Source: Triatoma infestans (lineage: Eukaryota > Arthropoda > Insecta > Hemiptera > Reduviidae). From it: 64,000 bases of DNA. Within the stretch, counting starts at the first letter, position 1, and each line of letters begins with the position of its first letter. A program made the position numbers and the translations under genes. Below the pieces are notes generated by a model. The model was not told where the DNA came from, ran no database searches, and saw only the letters and a program-made list of their open reading frames with translations. Location: contig JAAEAF010003346.1 of the NCBI GenBank assembly GCA_011037195.1, positions 1-64,000 of the forward strand. The letters run 5' to 3'. Positions 35,226 through 45,549 of the stretch are shown here, piece after piece.

Positions 35226-35479
35226 AGGCCTATGGACAGGCTTGCCTGTCCATTCGGGCCAGTGACCATTCTAGGCCTTTAAGTAGGAGACTCTAGCAGG
35301 GACTCTCTACATAATGGTACCACGGGATCGTGAGTCAGCCCGGCAGAGCTTGCTCTGCGCTCACGAGCTGAGTTAGCAGGGAAGATATAGATTTTTCCAA
35401 GCATTTCTTTTAAGGTGGGCGGGAGTTGGTTGGTTTGCCCTCGAGGAATAGTTCCGCCTTCTCCCAGTCCCTCACAAGA

Positions 35480-36850
35480 ACATGTCAGAAATTTGTCTAA
35501 TTGTGTCTAATAATGAATATGTATAATTGTCCGAAGAAATGAGGACGTTCCCAGTCAATGGAAAACAGGGCTTGTCCCCGACTGTATTGGAGTCACTCAG
35601 AAGAAGAGATTATCCGCCAAATCTTCTGAAATTAGTTCAAAGCAAGCTCACCCTAAGAGAGGCGGTGCTAGTGACTCAAGCCGATGGGATTTCAAGGCCA
35701 ATAACCAAAGGTTGTTCGCAGGGCTCGGTGGTGAGCCTGTTCCTGTGGAACCTAGTTATAGATGAATTTCTTGCGCTTATAGAAAATACGGATTATTGTG
35801 ATTCGGTTGCATACGCTGACGACCTTGCAATAGTTGTCCATGGAGATTCTCGTCAGAGCTAGAGGGATCCCGAATAAAGAATTGGTGTCAAGGGGAGAAG
35901 CTGCAGATTTCGTTTTTTTTTTTTTTTTTTTCCATAGCCATAGATTTCGTTTGAAAGTGTAAAGTGATGCTCATGAAAGGCAAGCTTCATTCCAACAAAG
36001 AATGGTCCATGTAACCCAGTTTGAGTATCTGGGCGTGCTGCTGGATTGGAAGCTTTCTTTTATGCCCCATATTCAGCGGGTTGCCTCCAGATGTCTCAAC
36101 TTGTACCAAGGGATCAAAAGAGGGCTGTGGTGAGTGGGGGCTAAAGACTGGTATGGCTTTGGCCATCTATAAGGGGGTGATAGAGAATGTTGCAACGTAC
36201 GCAGCTGCTTGTTGGGCTGAGAGGCTTGACAAGCGGTCGTACAGCGGCACTCTATTACGGATGCAATGAGCCATTTTGTGCTCTGCAACAAGGGCCTATG
36301 CGACATCCTCCACGGTCTCCTCACTGGTGTTGCCGCACGACCTCTTCGCAGAGATGAGGGTCCTTACCCATAAGCATAAGAAAGGGAGAATGATTCTCCT
36401 TGATGGTCAGGAGTTGTCCAGTCAGATGCCTGCTCTTGTAAAGAAAAAGATCCGGTAGTACGAGATTGAGAAGTGGCAGAGGCTCTGGGATGAAACAGAG
36501 AAAGAGAGAACCACATACGAGTTCTTCCAGAATCTGCATCACAGACTGTGCATCACGTTCTTTTCCGGTGTCCTCTCCTCGACGAGGCGAGAATCCATAT
36601 GGAATTCAAGCTAATAAGTAGGGGAGAGAACTGGCCGGGAGATTCTAGAGAATTGACCAAAAGTGCAAAGAATTTTAAAGACTTTATGGAGTTCGCTCGA
36701 GAAGTTGCGGTTCTTAGAAGGACTAGACGGATAAGTAGAGGTTCGCCTCCCCGTGACAGGGGCGGTAACTTACCTACTTACTATGTAGGCACCGGTTTTG
36801 GCGCTTTGCGCTAGGTACGGTGGCCTGGGGTGTGTGAATAATAATAATAA
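35480..36850 (+). pseudogene. 5'-truncated LINE with reverse transcriptase domain (R1-like)
   Basis: The first intact frame (35527-35862) contains the RT motifs GCSQGSVVSLFLWNLVIDEF and AYADDLAIV (residues 62-80 and 95-103), the catalytic YADD being present. Past 35862 the ORF is broken, but R1-clade C-terminal pieces continue in shifted frames: QFEYLGVLLDWKLSFMPH (~36015), ATRAYATSSTVSSLVLPHDL (~36285) and HHVLFRCPLLDEARI (36551). The element ends in an (AAT)n tail at 36838-36860, typical of LINE 3' ends. It is non-functional through frameshifts and lack of the 5' region. Confidence 0.8.
35905..35952 (-). mobile_element. Tiny poly-A-tailed retro-insertion with 11-bp duplication
   Basis: AGATTTCGTTT occurs at 35905-35915 and again at 35942-35952. 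Between them is a T-run followed by CCATAGCCAT. Read on the minus strand this is ATGGCTATGG plus a poly-A tail, flanked by an 11-bp target duplication. That is the footprint of an extremely truncated target-primed insertion into the LINE. Confidence 0.6.
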
Positions 36851-36860
36851 TTATAATAAT

Positions 36861-37364
36861 GTCAGAAATATGGTGACCGTTCCTAAATAGGTCACCAATC
36901 AACAAACAGTATTTCTTCCTCCCTGCGTATGTGTGGAGATAAATAGAGGTTCAAATGGTGCTTTATTTTAATTATTCCAAATGTTTCATTATTCAGAAAA
37001 TGCCCACTATTGCATTCAGTCTTTCTTGTTCAATACAATGTATCTTAGAAAATTTACCTAATTGACTGATTTTCACTATCTCTGGCTGTGTGATAACAGT
37101 GAAAATACTACGATCGTATCAAATTTTCCAAAAAAAAAAGAAAGAAGAGAATTTCTCAATCTGCATTGAAAATTTTAGGTTTGTAAAATTTTAGAAATTG
37201 CTCTGTTCAATGTGTTTGGAAAAACATAGATTTATATCGTAGATTTTCTAAAAACTTGATACAAATATAAACAGTAAATTTTGAATCATAAGTTTGAAAC
37301 AATTTTTGAAGAAGAAAATCTAAAAAGGGTTTTCTTGGGAGAAAATGTAATGATAAGAAAAAAA
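36861..37364. other. AT-rich spacer with TMR debris
   Basis: No gene. 'ATACTACGATCGTATCAAAT' and 'TTTTCC' near 37106 are minus-strand right-end blocks of the TMR repeat. The rest is unassigned AT-rich sequence. Confidence 0.5.
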
Positions 37365-38361
37365 ATCTGGTGTGAAACACTCACACAACTTTCTCTTACT
37401 CCAGTTCTCAAAATGATAATTGACAAATTTTATAGTTTGTGTACCAAATTTAATGCAATTCGTCGAAAACTGAAAAAACTGTTTAGTAAAAGCGCACTTC
37501 CGGCTTACTAATTTTCTTGAAACTCGGAATTTCCGCCATCTATTTATTTCTAACTAATTATGTTTGGATGATAGAATTGTATAATCATCTAGGATAGCAC
37601 TTTGATGAAAATCTAACCCCACCCCTCCCCTAAAAGTGCCCTTAAAAGAATTTCCCAGAGAAATGTTTTAGATAAAAGTTGTAGATCTTTGCATGTTTAG
37701 TTTATATACGAAGTTTCAAAAAAATCGTCGGCCATTTTTGAGAAAATTGAAAAAGTGAATAAATCATTTAGTAAAGTGGTAAAGTAAACGCACTTCCGGT
37801 TATCCGATTTTTTTCAAACTCGGAATTTCAACAACATATTTAATTCTAATTAACATTATTTAGATGGCAGAATTGTCTAATAAACTGAAATAGCACTTTA
37901 GATGGAAACCTAACCCCACCCCTCCCCCAAAAGTGCCCTTCAATGCATTTTCCCGGAGAAATGTTTCTAATAAAAGTTGTAGCTCTTTGTATGTGTGGTT
38001 GATGTTTAAAGTTTAAAGAAAATCGTCGGAGCCATTTTTGAGAAATCGCAAAAAAGTAAAAAATCCAACTAGTAAAGTGGTACTTCCGGTTGAGGAATTT
38101 TTACTGATAATGTACAGTCAGATCCCATGGTGACCTCTAAACGGAATATCAAATTTCAACTTTCTACGATTTTTCGTTTTTGAGCTATGCTGTTCACATA
38201 CATACATACACACACACGGACACACGGACACACACAGACCATTTGCTAAAAACCACTTTTTTGGACTCAGGGGACCTCAAATCGGATATTTCCGGTGAAA
38301 ACTCGATATCGAAAATTTGACACGCTTACAATACTTCCTCTTACTAGGAGTAAGAAAAAGT
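37365..38361 (+). repeat. TMR repeat, complete reference copy (three monomers)
   Basis: The best complete copy. Left end ATCTGGTGTGAAACACTCAC then ACAACTTTCTCTTACT. Three monomers begin at ETS-like boxes near 37493 (GCACTTCCGGCTTAC), 37791 (GCACTTCCGGTTATCC) and 38081 (GTACTTCCGGTTGAGG), 290-300 bp apart. Shared internal blocks are 'ATAGCACTTT', 'CCACCCCTCCCC', 'AGAAATGTTT' and 'AAAAGTTGTAG'. Monomer 3 carries 'GATCCCATGGTGA' and a CA-rich microsatellite. The right end is the hairpin ACTTCCTCTTACT/AGGAGTAAGAAAAAGT. No protein-coding capacity was seen. Confidence 0.85.
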
Positions 38362-38486
38362 AAAAATTTTAATTAAAAGTGCAAATTTTTTTATATCACC
38401 ACGAAGTCTGGGCCATGAAGATTTCCCAATGAAAATTGGACATTCGGCATGGCCATTTTACTGCATAGCTTTTCCAGTGTTTTCAT

Positions 38487-39212
38487 TTTCTCTTACTATT
38501 AAGTGGGAAGTATTGTAATCGTGTCCAATTTTCTATAGCGAGTTTTTCACCCGGAAATACATGTTTTGAGTTGCCCTAATCTGTAAATTGGCTTGCCTGT
38601 GTGTGGTCAGAACTTAGAAATGGAAAGTCCCAGGTAGTTTAAACTTGATATTTTGTTTATCCTGTATCAGGGAGATACTAAGGTTTCAGGCAAAATTCAT
38701 TAACCAGAAAAGTATACCAACTTTACTGAGTGGATTTTTCATTTTCTTTTTTTGGAGTTTCTCGAAAACGGCTCCCCAATGATTTTCTTTTAACTTGACA
38801 TATCAACTACACATTTAAAGAACTACAAGTTTTATTTGCAATATTTCTCTGGGAACATTTATTTAAAGGGGTTTTAGGTGGTGAGTAGTGGGGGTTATGG
38901 TTACCTCTAAAGTGGCTATTTTAAGTTAATATACGATTGTATTATCTGTTATATAATTAGGCTTGTTAACTGAACTAAAAATTGGAGACCTATTACTTCT
39001 GTTTGTATCTTTTTCCCTAAAAAACTACTTTTCACAGAGTTTTCTGCGGGCTGAGAGAGGTTGGTACATGCCTCCCCCTCAAAAAATATTGAAGACGACT
39101 CTGCAAAAGATTTAGTGAAAATTATAACTTTGAAGAAAGTTTGTCAATTAAACTAAGTAAATTATTGGAGTGAGAGAAACTGGTGTGAGTGTTTCAAACC
39201 AGATTTTTTTGG
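38487..39212 (-). repeat. TMR repeat, minus-strand copy
   Basis: Right-end hairpin first on the plus strand (CTCTTACTATTAAGTGGGAA), then 'ATTGTAATCGTGTCCAATTT', 'ACCCGGAAATACATGTTTTG', 'AAGTTTTATTTGCAATATTT' and the left end 'GTGTGAGTGTTTCAAACCAG' with a T-run to 39212. It is shorter than the three-monomer copies, about 730 bp, consistent with loss of one monomer. Confidence 0.75.
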
Positions 39213-39764
39213 TTTTCTAATTTTTTTTTTTTTTGGAAAGCAGATTTTCTTATATATAATCCCTATTTTAGATTTCTCACTTTTATTTCAAACACTTTCA
39301 GAAAAATATTAGTATATGCTCAAGATTAGAAGAATTACGACATGTTTTTAACAAATAGAACATTTTAAAAACTTTGTTATGTTTGCTATAATATAACATG
39401 GGCATTGTTCTTGAAACAGTTGGACACAATTGTTCTAAATATAGCATTATCTCTCTATAAATCAATAATCAATACAAACTGTTCTGTTCAAACTGGCTAG
39501 TTTTTAAAAAAAAAAAATTGTTTAATTCTGATAGAGATAGCCGACATGTTATTATATTTATAATAACTTTTTTGTTTTTATAATACATAACATAAATAAG
39601 CAGGAAATATTTACGACCATGTGAAAATTTCGAAACTGTGGTTTCTTCTGAAAATCATGTCTTCTATAAGTATATAATGTTTAAAGTCCTTTAAGTTTGA
39701 AACAAAAAAGATTTTAGAGATTGGCACGCACTTGTGTGAGTGTATTTGTGAGTGCGTATATGTA

Positions 39765-40716
39765 CGAGGCATGTCCAGAAAGTAAGTGTAATGAGGCTCT
39801 CACGGCCGGAGGGATTTTGTTTTCGACATGTTGGCTACAGTATCGTGTAGCCTGATTCCTCCCCTCCGCAACGAGACCGATTCGAGGTCAGTACGTTGAG
39901 AACTGTCGACGCGACAATACGTTTCGTGAAAAATGTCAATCCAATCTCCCGCCAAGTGTGAAATATTCAAGGTCGGGCAAGAGTTTTTGAGACGCTACAA
40001 ACTCCATGGAGATGAATTTCTCCGCTCCATCATTACTGGAGATGAAACTTGGGTTGCACACTACACACCTGAAACCAAAAGGCAGTCTCAACAGTGGCGT
40101 CACACCTCTTCACCCTCCGCCAAAAAGTTCAAAACCACAATTTCAGCCAAGAAAATCATGGCATCCGTGTTTTGGGACTGTCAAGGCATAATTTTAATTG
40201 AATATATGCCTCAAGGGGAGACCATCAACTCTGCAAGATACTGTGAGACCCTAAAAAAATTGCGGAGGGCGATTCAGAACAAAAGGAGAGGCATGCTGGC
40301 AAAGGGAGTCTGCCTGCTGCACGACAATGCCAGACCTCACACGGCCAACGCCACGAAGGAACTGCTTGCCTCGTTTAAATGGGATGCCCTGAACCATCTC
40401 GCGCATTCCCCTGACCTAGCACCTTCAGATTACTATCTCTTTGCCTCCCTGAAGCTGCACATGGGTGGAAAAAGATTTTCAACCGACGAGGGGGTGAAGG
40501 GGGAGGTGGAGAAGTGGACGAAGGGGTTGGCGGGAAACTACCTCGAGGAAGACATTAAAAATTATTACCCCGGTTCACCACCTGCATTGAGAGGAATGGT
40601 GACTATGTCGAAAAATAGCTTACATATATACCAGGTAATCAGGTAATCTTTTTGTTCAAATAAAAATTTGTGTAACCTACAAAAATTCAGTACACTTACT
40701 TACTGGACATGCCTCG
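39765..40716 (+). mobile_element. Internally deleted mariner transposon
   Basis: Terminal inverted repeats CGAGGCATGTCCAGAAAGTA at the left (39765) and CGAGGCATGTCCAGTAAGTA at the right (inverted, ending 40716) match over about 27 bp with two differences. Both sides carry the TA target duplication of mariner (39763-39764 and 40717-40718). The element is 952 bp against about 1.3 kb for complete mariners, the loss being in the 5' half of the transposase gene. Confidence 0.93.
39933..40646 (+). pseudogene. Truncated mariner transposase (D,D34D) without DNA-binding domain
   Basis: The 237-codon frame keeps the entire catalytic core: D37 in TGDETW, D131 in LLHDNARPH and D166 in SPDLAPSDYYLF, with exactly 34 residues between the last two, the mariner signature. 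The N-terminal helix-turn-helix region (about 100 residues) is missing: only MSIQSPAK or so precedes the sequence that normally follows it. A one-base loss near 40562 shifts the C-terminus; the expected ending PRFTTCIERNGDYVEK lies in the next frame. It is therefore unlikely to move itself. Confidence 0.85.
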
Positions 40717-40718
40717 TA

Positions 40719-41993
40719 TGTTTTGTTTCAAAGATATTTTCTGTGGTAGCCTGCTTTTCATGGACATAGTGAAACATAAAAAAAACTCTGTATTCAATTC
40801 ATCTACCACCTAACACATATAATTAGAAACGATAACTAAACAGAACTATTTCAGGTTTAATACAATAAATTCTAACTCGTCTGAAAATGGGAGCAATATT
40901 GTCAGAAGCACGTCTAATGTACCAACCTCAAGAACTATGTTTTGTTTGTTTGAGAAAGAAAGAAAGATAAGTTTATTAATGTCGTGGGACATTAGTCCCT
41001 TAAGGACAACAGAAGTATATACATACATTTAAATCAAATAACTCTACTCTGAGTTGCTGCCAAAAAATTTACAAAATATAAAGAAAAGAAACAAAGGAAA
41101 AGAATCACATTACTTTTAAAACCTAAAAACAAAACCTTAGCAAAAATTAAAAGAAACGAATTAAATAGTATTTACTGTACCAGCTTTTGTGACAAATATA
41201 TACAAATAATAACAAGTATATAATAATAATAAGTATATACTAATAATAATAATAATAATAACTATTATGACTTGAGAAAGAGAGAGAGAGTGAGAGAGAA
41301 AAAAAAACTACCCCAAAAAACGGAAACTCTAGTGACTAAACAGAAATACCGTAGCATGTACCACTCCTAATATCCAGCCGAAGTTGTTGGACAACTTACT
41401 AATCCGGAAGTGAAGCTTGCCTGAAGACTTACTCATTTTTTTATAATTTTTTTCTAGTGCTTTTATGGTTTTACTAACTATATAGGTCACAAGTGGTGGT
41501 GCACATTTTTTTTTTTTTATGCGCATGCCAAAAATTTACAAATTCAAATTTGTCATCCATCCGAGTCGCCGAAAATTTTGTAACCAAGGAAAAAAAAATT
41601 AAGTTTTCGCATATTTTTCTGGAAAAATATCTAAAAAAATTAACATGGTATTGAGATTTTTGACGTATCTTCAATATATGATGCTTTATATTTGGTTCAT
41701 ATTTTGTCACTTTTAAAAATACAGTAGACAAACTAGATTCATCAGACATTCTATTTTTTTTTTTAACTAACCTTTATATAAATTTACTTCGCTCATAAGC
41801 GTGTGCAAAAGAAAAATGTTCTACTAAAAGTCTGGGAAACTGCAAAATAAAAGTGGAAATTTTGCTTTTTACATTTTGTGAAACACACACATGATTTTCT
41901 ATTACTTCTCCTTAATACAGTTATATATATATAATATGAAAAATTTTCTTTAATTCAAATTTCACTCTTATGTCCTAACATATATATTACAGG
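40719..41993. other. AT-rich spacer with microsatellites
   Basis: No gene seen. (AATA)/(ATA)-type tracts lie at 41213-41265 and a GA-rich run at 41277-41301. AATCCGGAAGTGAAGC at 41400 is an ETS-like box, and 'ACACACATGATTTTCTATTA' near 41886 is a TMR left-end remnant. Open frames of 60-91 codons are AT-rich chance frames. Confidence 0.5.
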
Positions 41994-42027
41994 TCTGTGT
42001 GTGTGTGTGTGGTGTGGGTGTGTGTGT

Positions 42028-42070
<43 letters not shown>
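41994..42070. repeat. (GT)n microsatellite
   Basis: About 77 bp of nearly pure GT repeat with a few GG interruptions. An overlapping open frame reading CVCVCV is an artefact of the repeat. Confidence 0.97.
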
Positions 42071-42073
<3 letters not shown>

Positions 42074-42224
42074 ATGGAGGGAGGCTATACTAACCTATCA
42101 ACTCAGGCAGATAGAGAATGATTATATTGTAGAGAGCGCCAATAATATTGAAGAAACACAAAATTTGAATTTGAACGTCTCAGATTCCTTAGAACTAATT
42201 AATAACAAATTTTTCAGAAAAATG

Positions 42225-42480
42225 TTTCAAATAAAAGTGATACGTTTTTATCTATGACGTTAACATACCCAAGTTTAAAGGAAATCGTCATCGTCGTTTT
42301 CGAGAAAAATCCAAAAAAAAAAACTCAAAAACCTATATTCTGAAAATCGCACTTCCGGTTAACTAATTTTCTGCAAATTTGGAATTATCTAGCAATGTTT
42401 CTAATGCATCCAAATTTTTGTACAGATAATAAAACCATAAATTTTGGATGAAATGATGTTTTAGAGGGAGGGAGGCTTAA
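42225..42480 (+). repeat. TMR repeat, single-monomer fragment
   Basis: 'TTTCAAATAAAAGTGATACG', 'GGAAATCGTCATCGTCGTTT', box GCACTTCCGGTTAAC (42350) and 'AAATGATGTTTTAGAGGGAG' are the middle of one monomer and the start of another. It stops 30 bp before the next copy. Confidence 0.65.
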
Positions 42481-42511
42481 CGTCTCAGAAACCGCCAACA
42501 AAAAAAAAAAA

Positions 42512-43893
42512 ATCTGGTGAGAAACACTCACACAACTTTCTCTTACTCCCGTTCTCAAAAATTTTAATTGACAAATTTTATAGTTAGTGTATCAAATTTA
42601 TAGAAATTCGTCAAAAACTGAAAAAAAACTGTACCAGTAAAAACGCACTTCCGGTTTACTAATTTTCTTCAAACTCGGAATTTCAATCATATATTTAATT
42701 CTAATTAGCATTATTTAGATGACAGAATTGTCTAATAAACTAAAATAGCACTTTAGAGAAAGCGGTAAAATTACCCTTCCCCCAAAAAAGTACCCTTAAA
42801 TGAATTTGACCAGAGAAATGTTACAAATAAAAAAGTTGTAGATGTTAGTTGATGCACTAAGTTTCAAGAAAATCGTTGCAGCCATTTTTGAGAAAATTGC
42901 AAAAAAGTAAAAAAAAAAAAAAACTAATTAGTAAAGTGGTACTTTGGGTTCAGGAATTTTGACAAACAACTTTCTGTCAGATCCCATGGTGATACGTAAA
43001 CGGAATATCAAGTTTCAACTTTCTACGGTTATTCGATTTTGAGCTATGCTGTTCACTTACATATATACACACGGATATGTCCACAGACACATACAGACCA
43101 TTTGCTAAAAACCGCTTTTTTGGATTCAGGGGACCACAAAACGGATATTTCCAGCGAAAACTCGATATCGAAAATTTGAAACGATTACAATACTTCCTCT
43201 TATTAGGAGTAAGACTCTGAAGAATGTGCTTCTAGTATGGGTGCCAGGTCACATGGGAATTTTTGGAAATGAGCTGGTGGATAGGTTTGCCAAATTAGGC
43301 TCCTCTCTTCCTTTCATTGGTCCCGAGCCTGCTGTTGGCGTGTCTTCTGGCACATGTCTGTCCAGCTTCCAGACATGGACTGCTTCACAGCATTCATCCT
43401 TATGGATGAGCTCAGTTGGTTTTCGGCAGTCCAAAATGCTCATCGGTGGTCCGGACAAGGCCATTAGTGAGACGTTGCTGTGTTTTTCACGGAGCGCTCT
43501 CAGGCATCTGGTTGGATCTCTTACTGGACATTGTGGTTTAAGGAGACATCTCTACATAATGGGGCTCCATGCCGGATCCATTTTGTAGAGTCTGTGAGAC
43601 AGAGGAGGAAACACCCATCCATCTTATGACTGATTGCTTGGGTTGTGAGGGAATTAGGTTCAGGACCTTTGGTCGGAATAGGATGTCTGTGGAAGAGCTT
43701 AGGCTATTTCCGCTTAAGGTTATTGTCCGATTTATTCGGACTGCGGTGAATCTTAGTCTGGATTTTTGTTATAGACCCGGCTTGTTGTTGTTTTTCTTGG
43801 GATAGCTATATGTGCCCAGCGAGGCTTTGGATAGCGTAGGGTTTCCCTCCCCACAGACGAATAACAATAATAATAATAGGAGTAAGAGAAAGT
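42512..43893 (+). repeat. TMR repeat, copy interrupted by a LINE
   Basis: The left end is ATCTGGTGAGAAACACTCAC. Monomer boxes are at 42646 (GCACTTCCGGTTTAC) and 42942 (decayed GTACTTTGGGTTCAGG), 296 bp apart, so this copy has two monomers. 'GATCCCATGGTGATACG' and the right-end hairpin follow. The hairpin is split by a LINE (43215-43877), and its last bases AGGAGTAAGAGAAAGT reappear at 43878-43893. Confidence 0.82.
43215..43877 (+). pseudogene. 5'-truncated RNase H-bearing LINE with 10-bp target duplication
   Basis: The translation starts NVLLVWVPGHMGIFGNELVD, the C-terminal part of an RNase H domain (W-V-P-G-H...GNE..D). It continues to SLTGHCGLRRHLYIMGLHAG, then in a shifted frame CRVCETEEETPIHLMTDCL, a C-terminal C-X2-C...H...C knuckle. 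The 3' end is an (AAT)n tail (43865-43877). The duplication AGGAGTAAGA flanks it (43205-43214, 43878-43887). A frameshift near 43570 means it is dead. Confidence 0.85.
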
Positions 43894-45549
43894 AAACAAA
43901 AATTTCCCAGAAAAATGTTCCAAATGAAAGTGGTAAGCATTTATGGGTGTAAATAGTATACGAAGTTACTCGCAAAATCATATCGGTCTATGATTTTATC
44001 CATAAAAACGCCTGACGTATTTTATTAAATTTATTACACCGACTACAAATAACCGAGAGACCTAACACTTTTACTGTGAACTTTATTCCAGCTTAAAACT
44101 AATAAAAGTTTTAAAGCAGTTTTTGATGTGAAGAGTATACAGTTTCCTCAAAAAATGCCCTTTTATTATGTCTTAGATTCTCCCCATTGATATAATTGAA
44201 GACAAGGGAAACAGTTTAGGAAAGATTATAATAAGTTTGAAGAATAATTTATTACTTAAAACGGTGTGAACTGAACTGTAGTAAAAGAAAGTCGTGTGAG
44301 TGTTTCACACCAGATTTTTTTGTTTTAAACTTCGCATACTGATGACCCGCATACCAAGTCACACTTATTTGGAGCATTTTCTGAGAAAAAATCGATGTAA
44401 AGAAATTTTGAGAATGCTAGAGTGTTAAAAACATACTTCTAAAGTGCTACTTCAGTACAATATACGGTTCTACCACTTACAAAATATTTAGTTCTACTAA
44501 TATATTCCTTGATTAAACGACAAAATAATATAAAATTATTACCACTCTAACTCAGCATAGGTTAGTGCACTTGAGAAGCACTATTTCGAGGTAATGGATA
44601 CATACACTCGTCCTGAGATACGGAAAATTTTATCGAGGTCTCTTATTTTTACAAAATGGCGCATTATTAAATAAGTAAAAAACAAAAAATGGACAAAAAA
44701 AAAGTAAAATAAATGAATAAATCATTTGACCTTAATTTTTTTCTTTATATAAATAAATTTTTAGATAATAATTATGATTCAAAGAGAGGGATAAGTAATA
44801 TTGGTAGGCAGAGTAATCTGTCAGCAGGAAGAGTAAGCACTATTTGTGTGTTTGTAATCATAACACTTCTGGGTGCCTCAATTATTATTAAATTGTATTC
44901 TTCTTTTCCTCATGATAAATAAAATTCTCTAGAATTTGACCCTTATTACTGATAATAACAACTTGAAAGTGGAGGGGTGAGAGGCGGAAGGAAAAGTATA
45001 GAATATAAATTTTTGTTAAAAATCTGGTGTGGAAACACTCATACTGCGATTTATATAGTTTTAAAATTGACAAATTTTATTTACAAAATGTTTAGTAGTC
45101 TTCAATAAAACTACATTATTTTTTTCTTTAGAGTTTCACACATAATTTGATAGGTCACTCTCTCTCAATTATACAGTTAATATACCAAGTTTAATAACAA
45201 CTCGTCATTTTCTTTATTGTGGAAAAAATGAAAAAAAAAACTATTTACTAAACTCGCACTTCCTTACAATCGATTTTCATCAACTCTACAATTTTGCCAA
45301 TATATTTAAGTAATAATTATACAGACGACAGAATTGCATAATAAACTAAGATAGCAATAGAGAGTAAACATAAACTCTAACTCTGATAAAATGCACATTT
45401 TACTACAAAGAAGAACATTACCTCTAAAAAAATTAATACCTCTATCATTTACTCACACAGTGCACTTAGAAACTGCCAAAGGTAAATTGATTTAGGCAAT
45501 TATTTGGAGCTTAACATAAAAACCACCACCACGCACACACTTAAAAAAA
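43894..45549. repeat. AT-rich sequence with TMR fragments
   Basis: A minus-strand TMR remnant ends at about 44325 with 'GTGTGAGTGTTTCACACCAG'. A plus-strand remnant runs from about 45025 ('ATCTGGTGTGGAAACACTCA') to 45540 and carries a decayed box GCACTTCCTTACAATCG near 45256. Between them, 44330-45020, no recognisable element or gene was found. Confidence 0.5.

Noticed and set aside
37365..38361. TMR as a Helitron
   Set aside because: It has an end hairpin, but no CTRR terminus or A-T target dinucleotide could be shown; left as unclassified.
41997..42257. Open frame starting with CVCVCV
   Set aside because: Produced by a (GT)n microsatellite followed by TMR sequence; no domain or conserved start.
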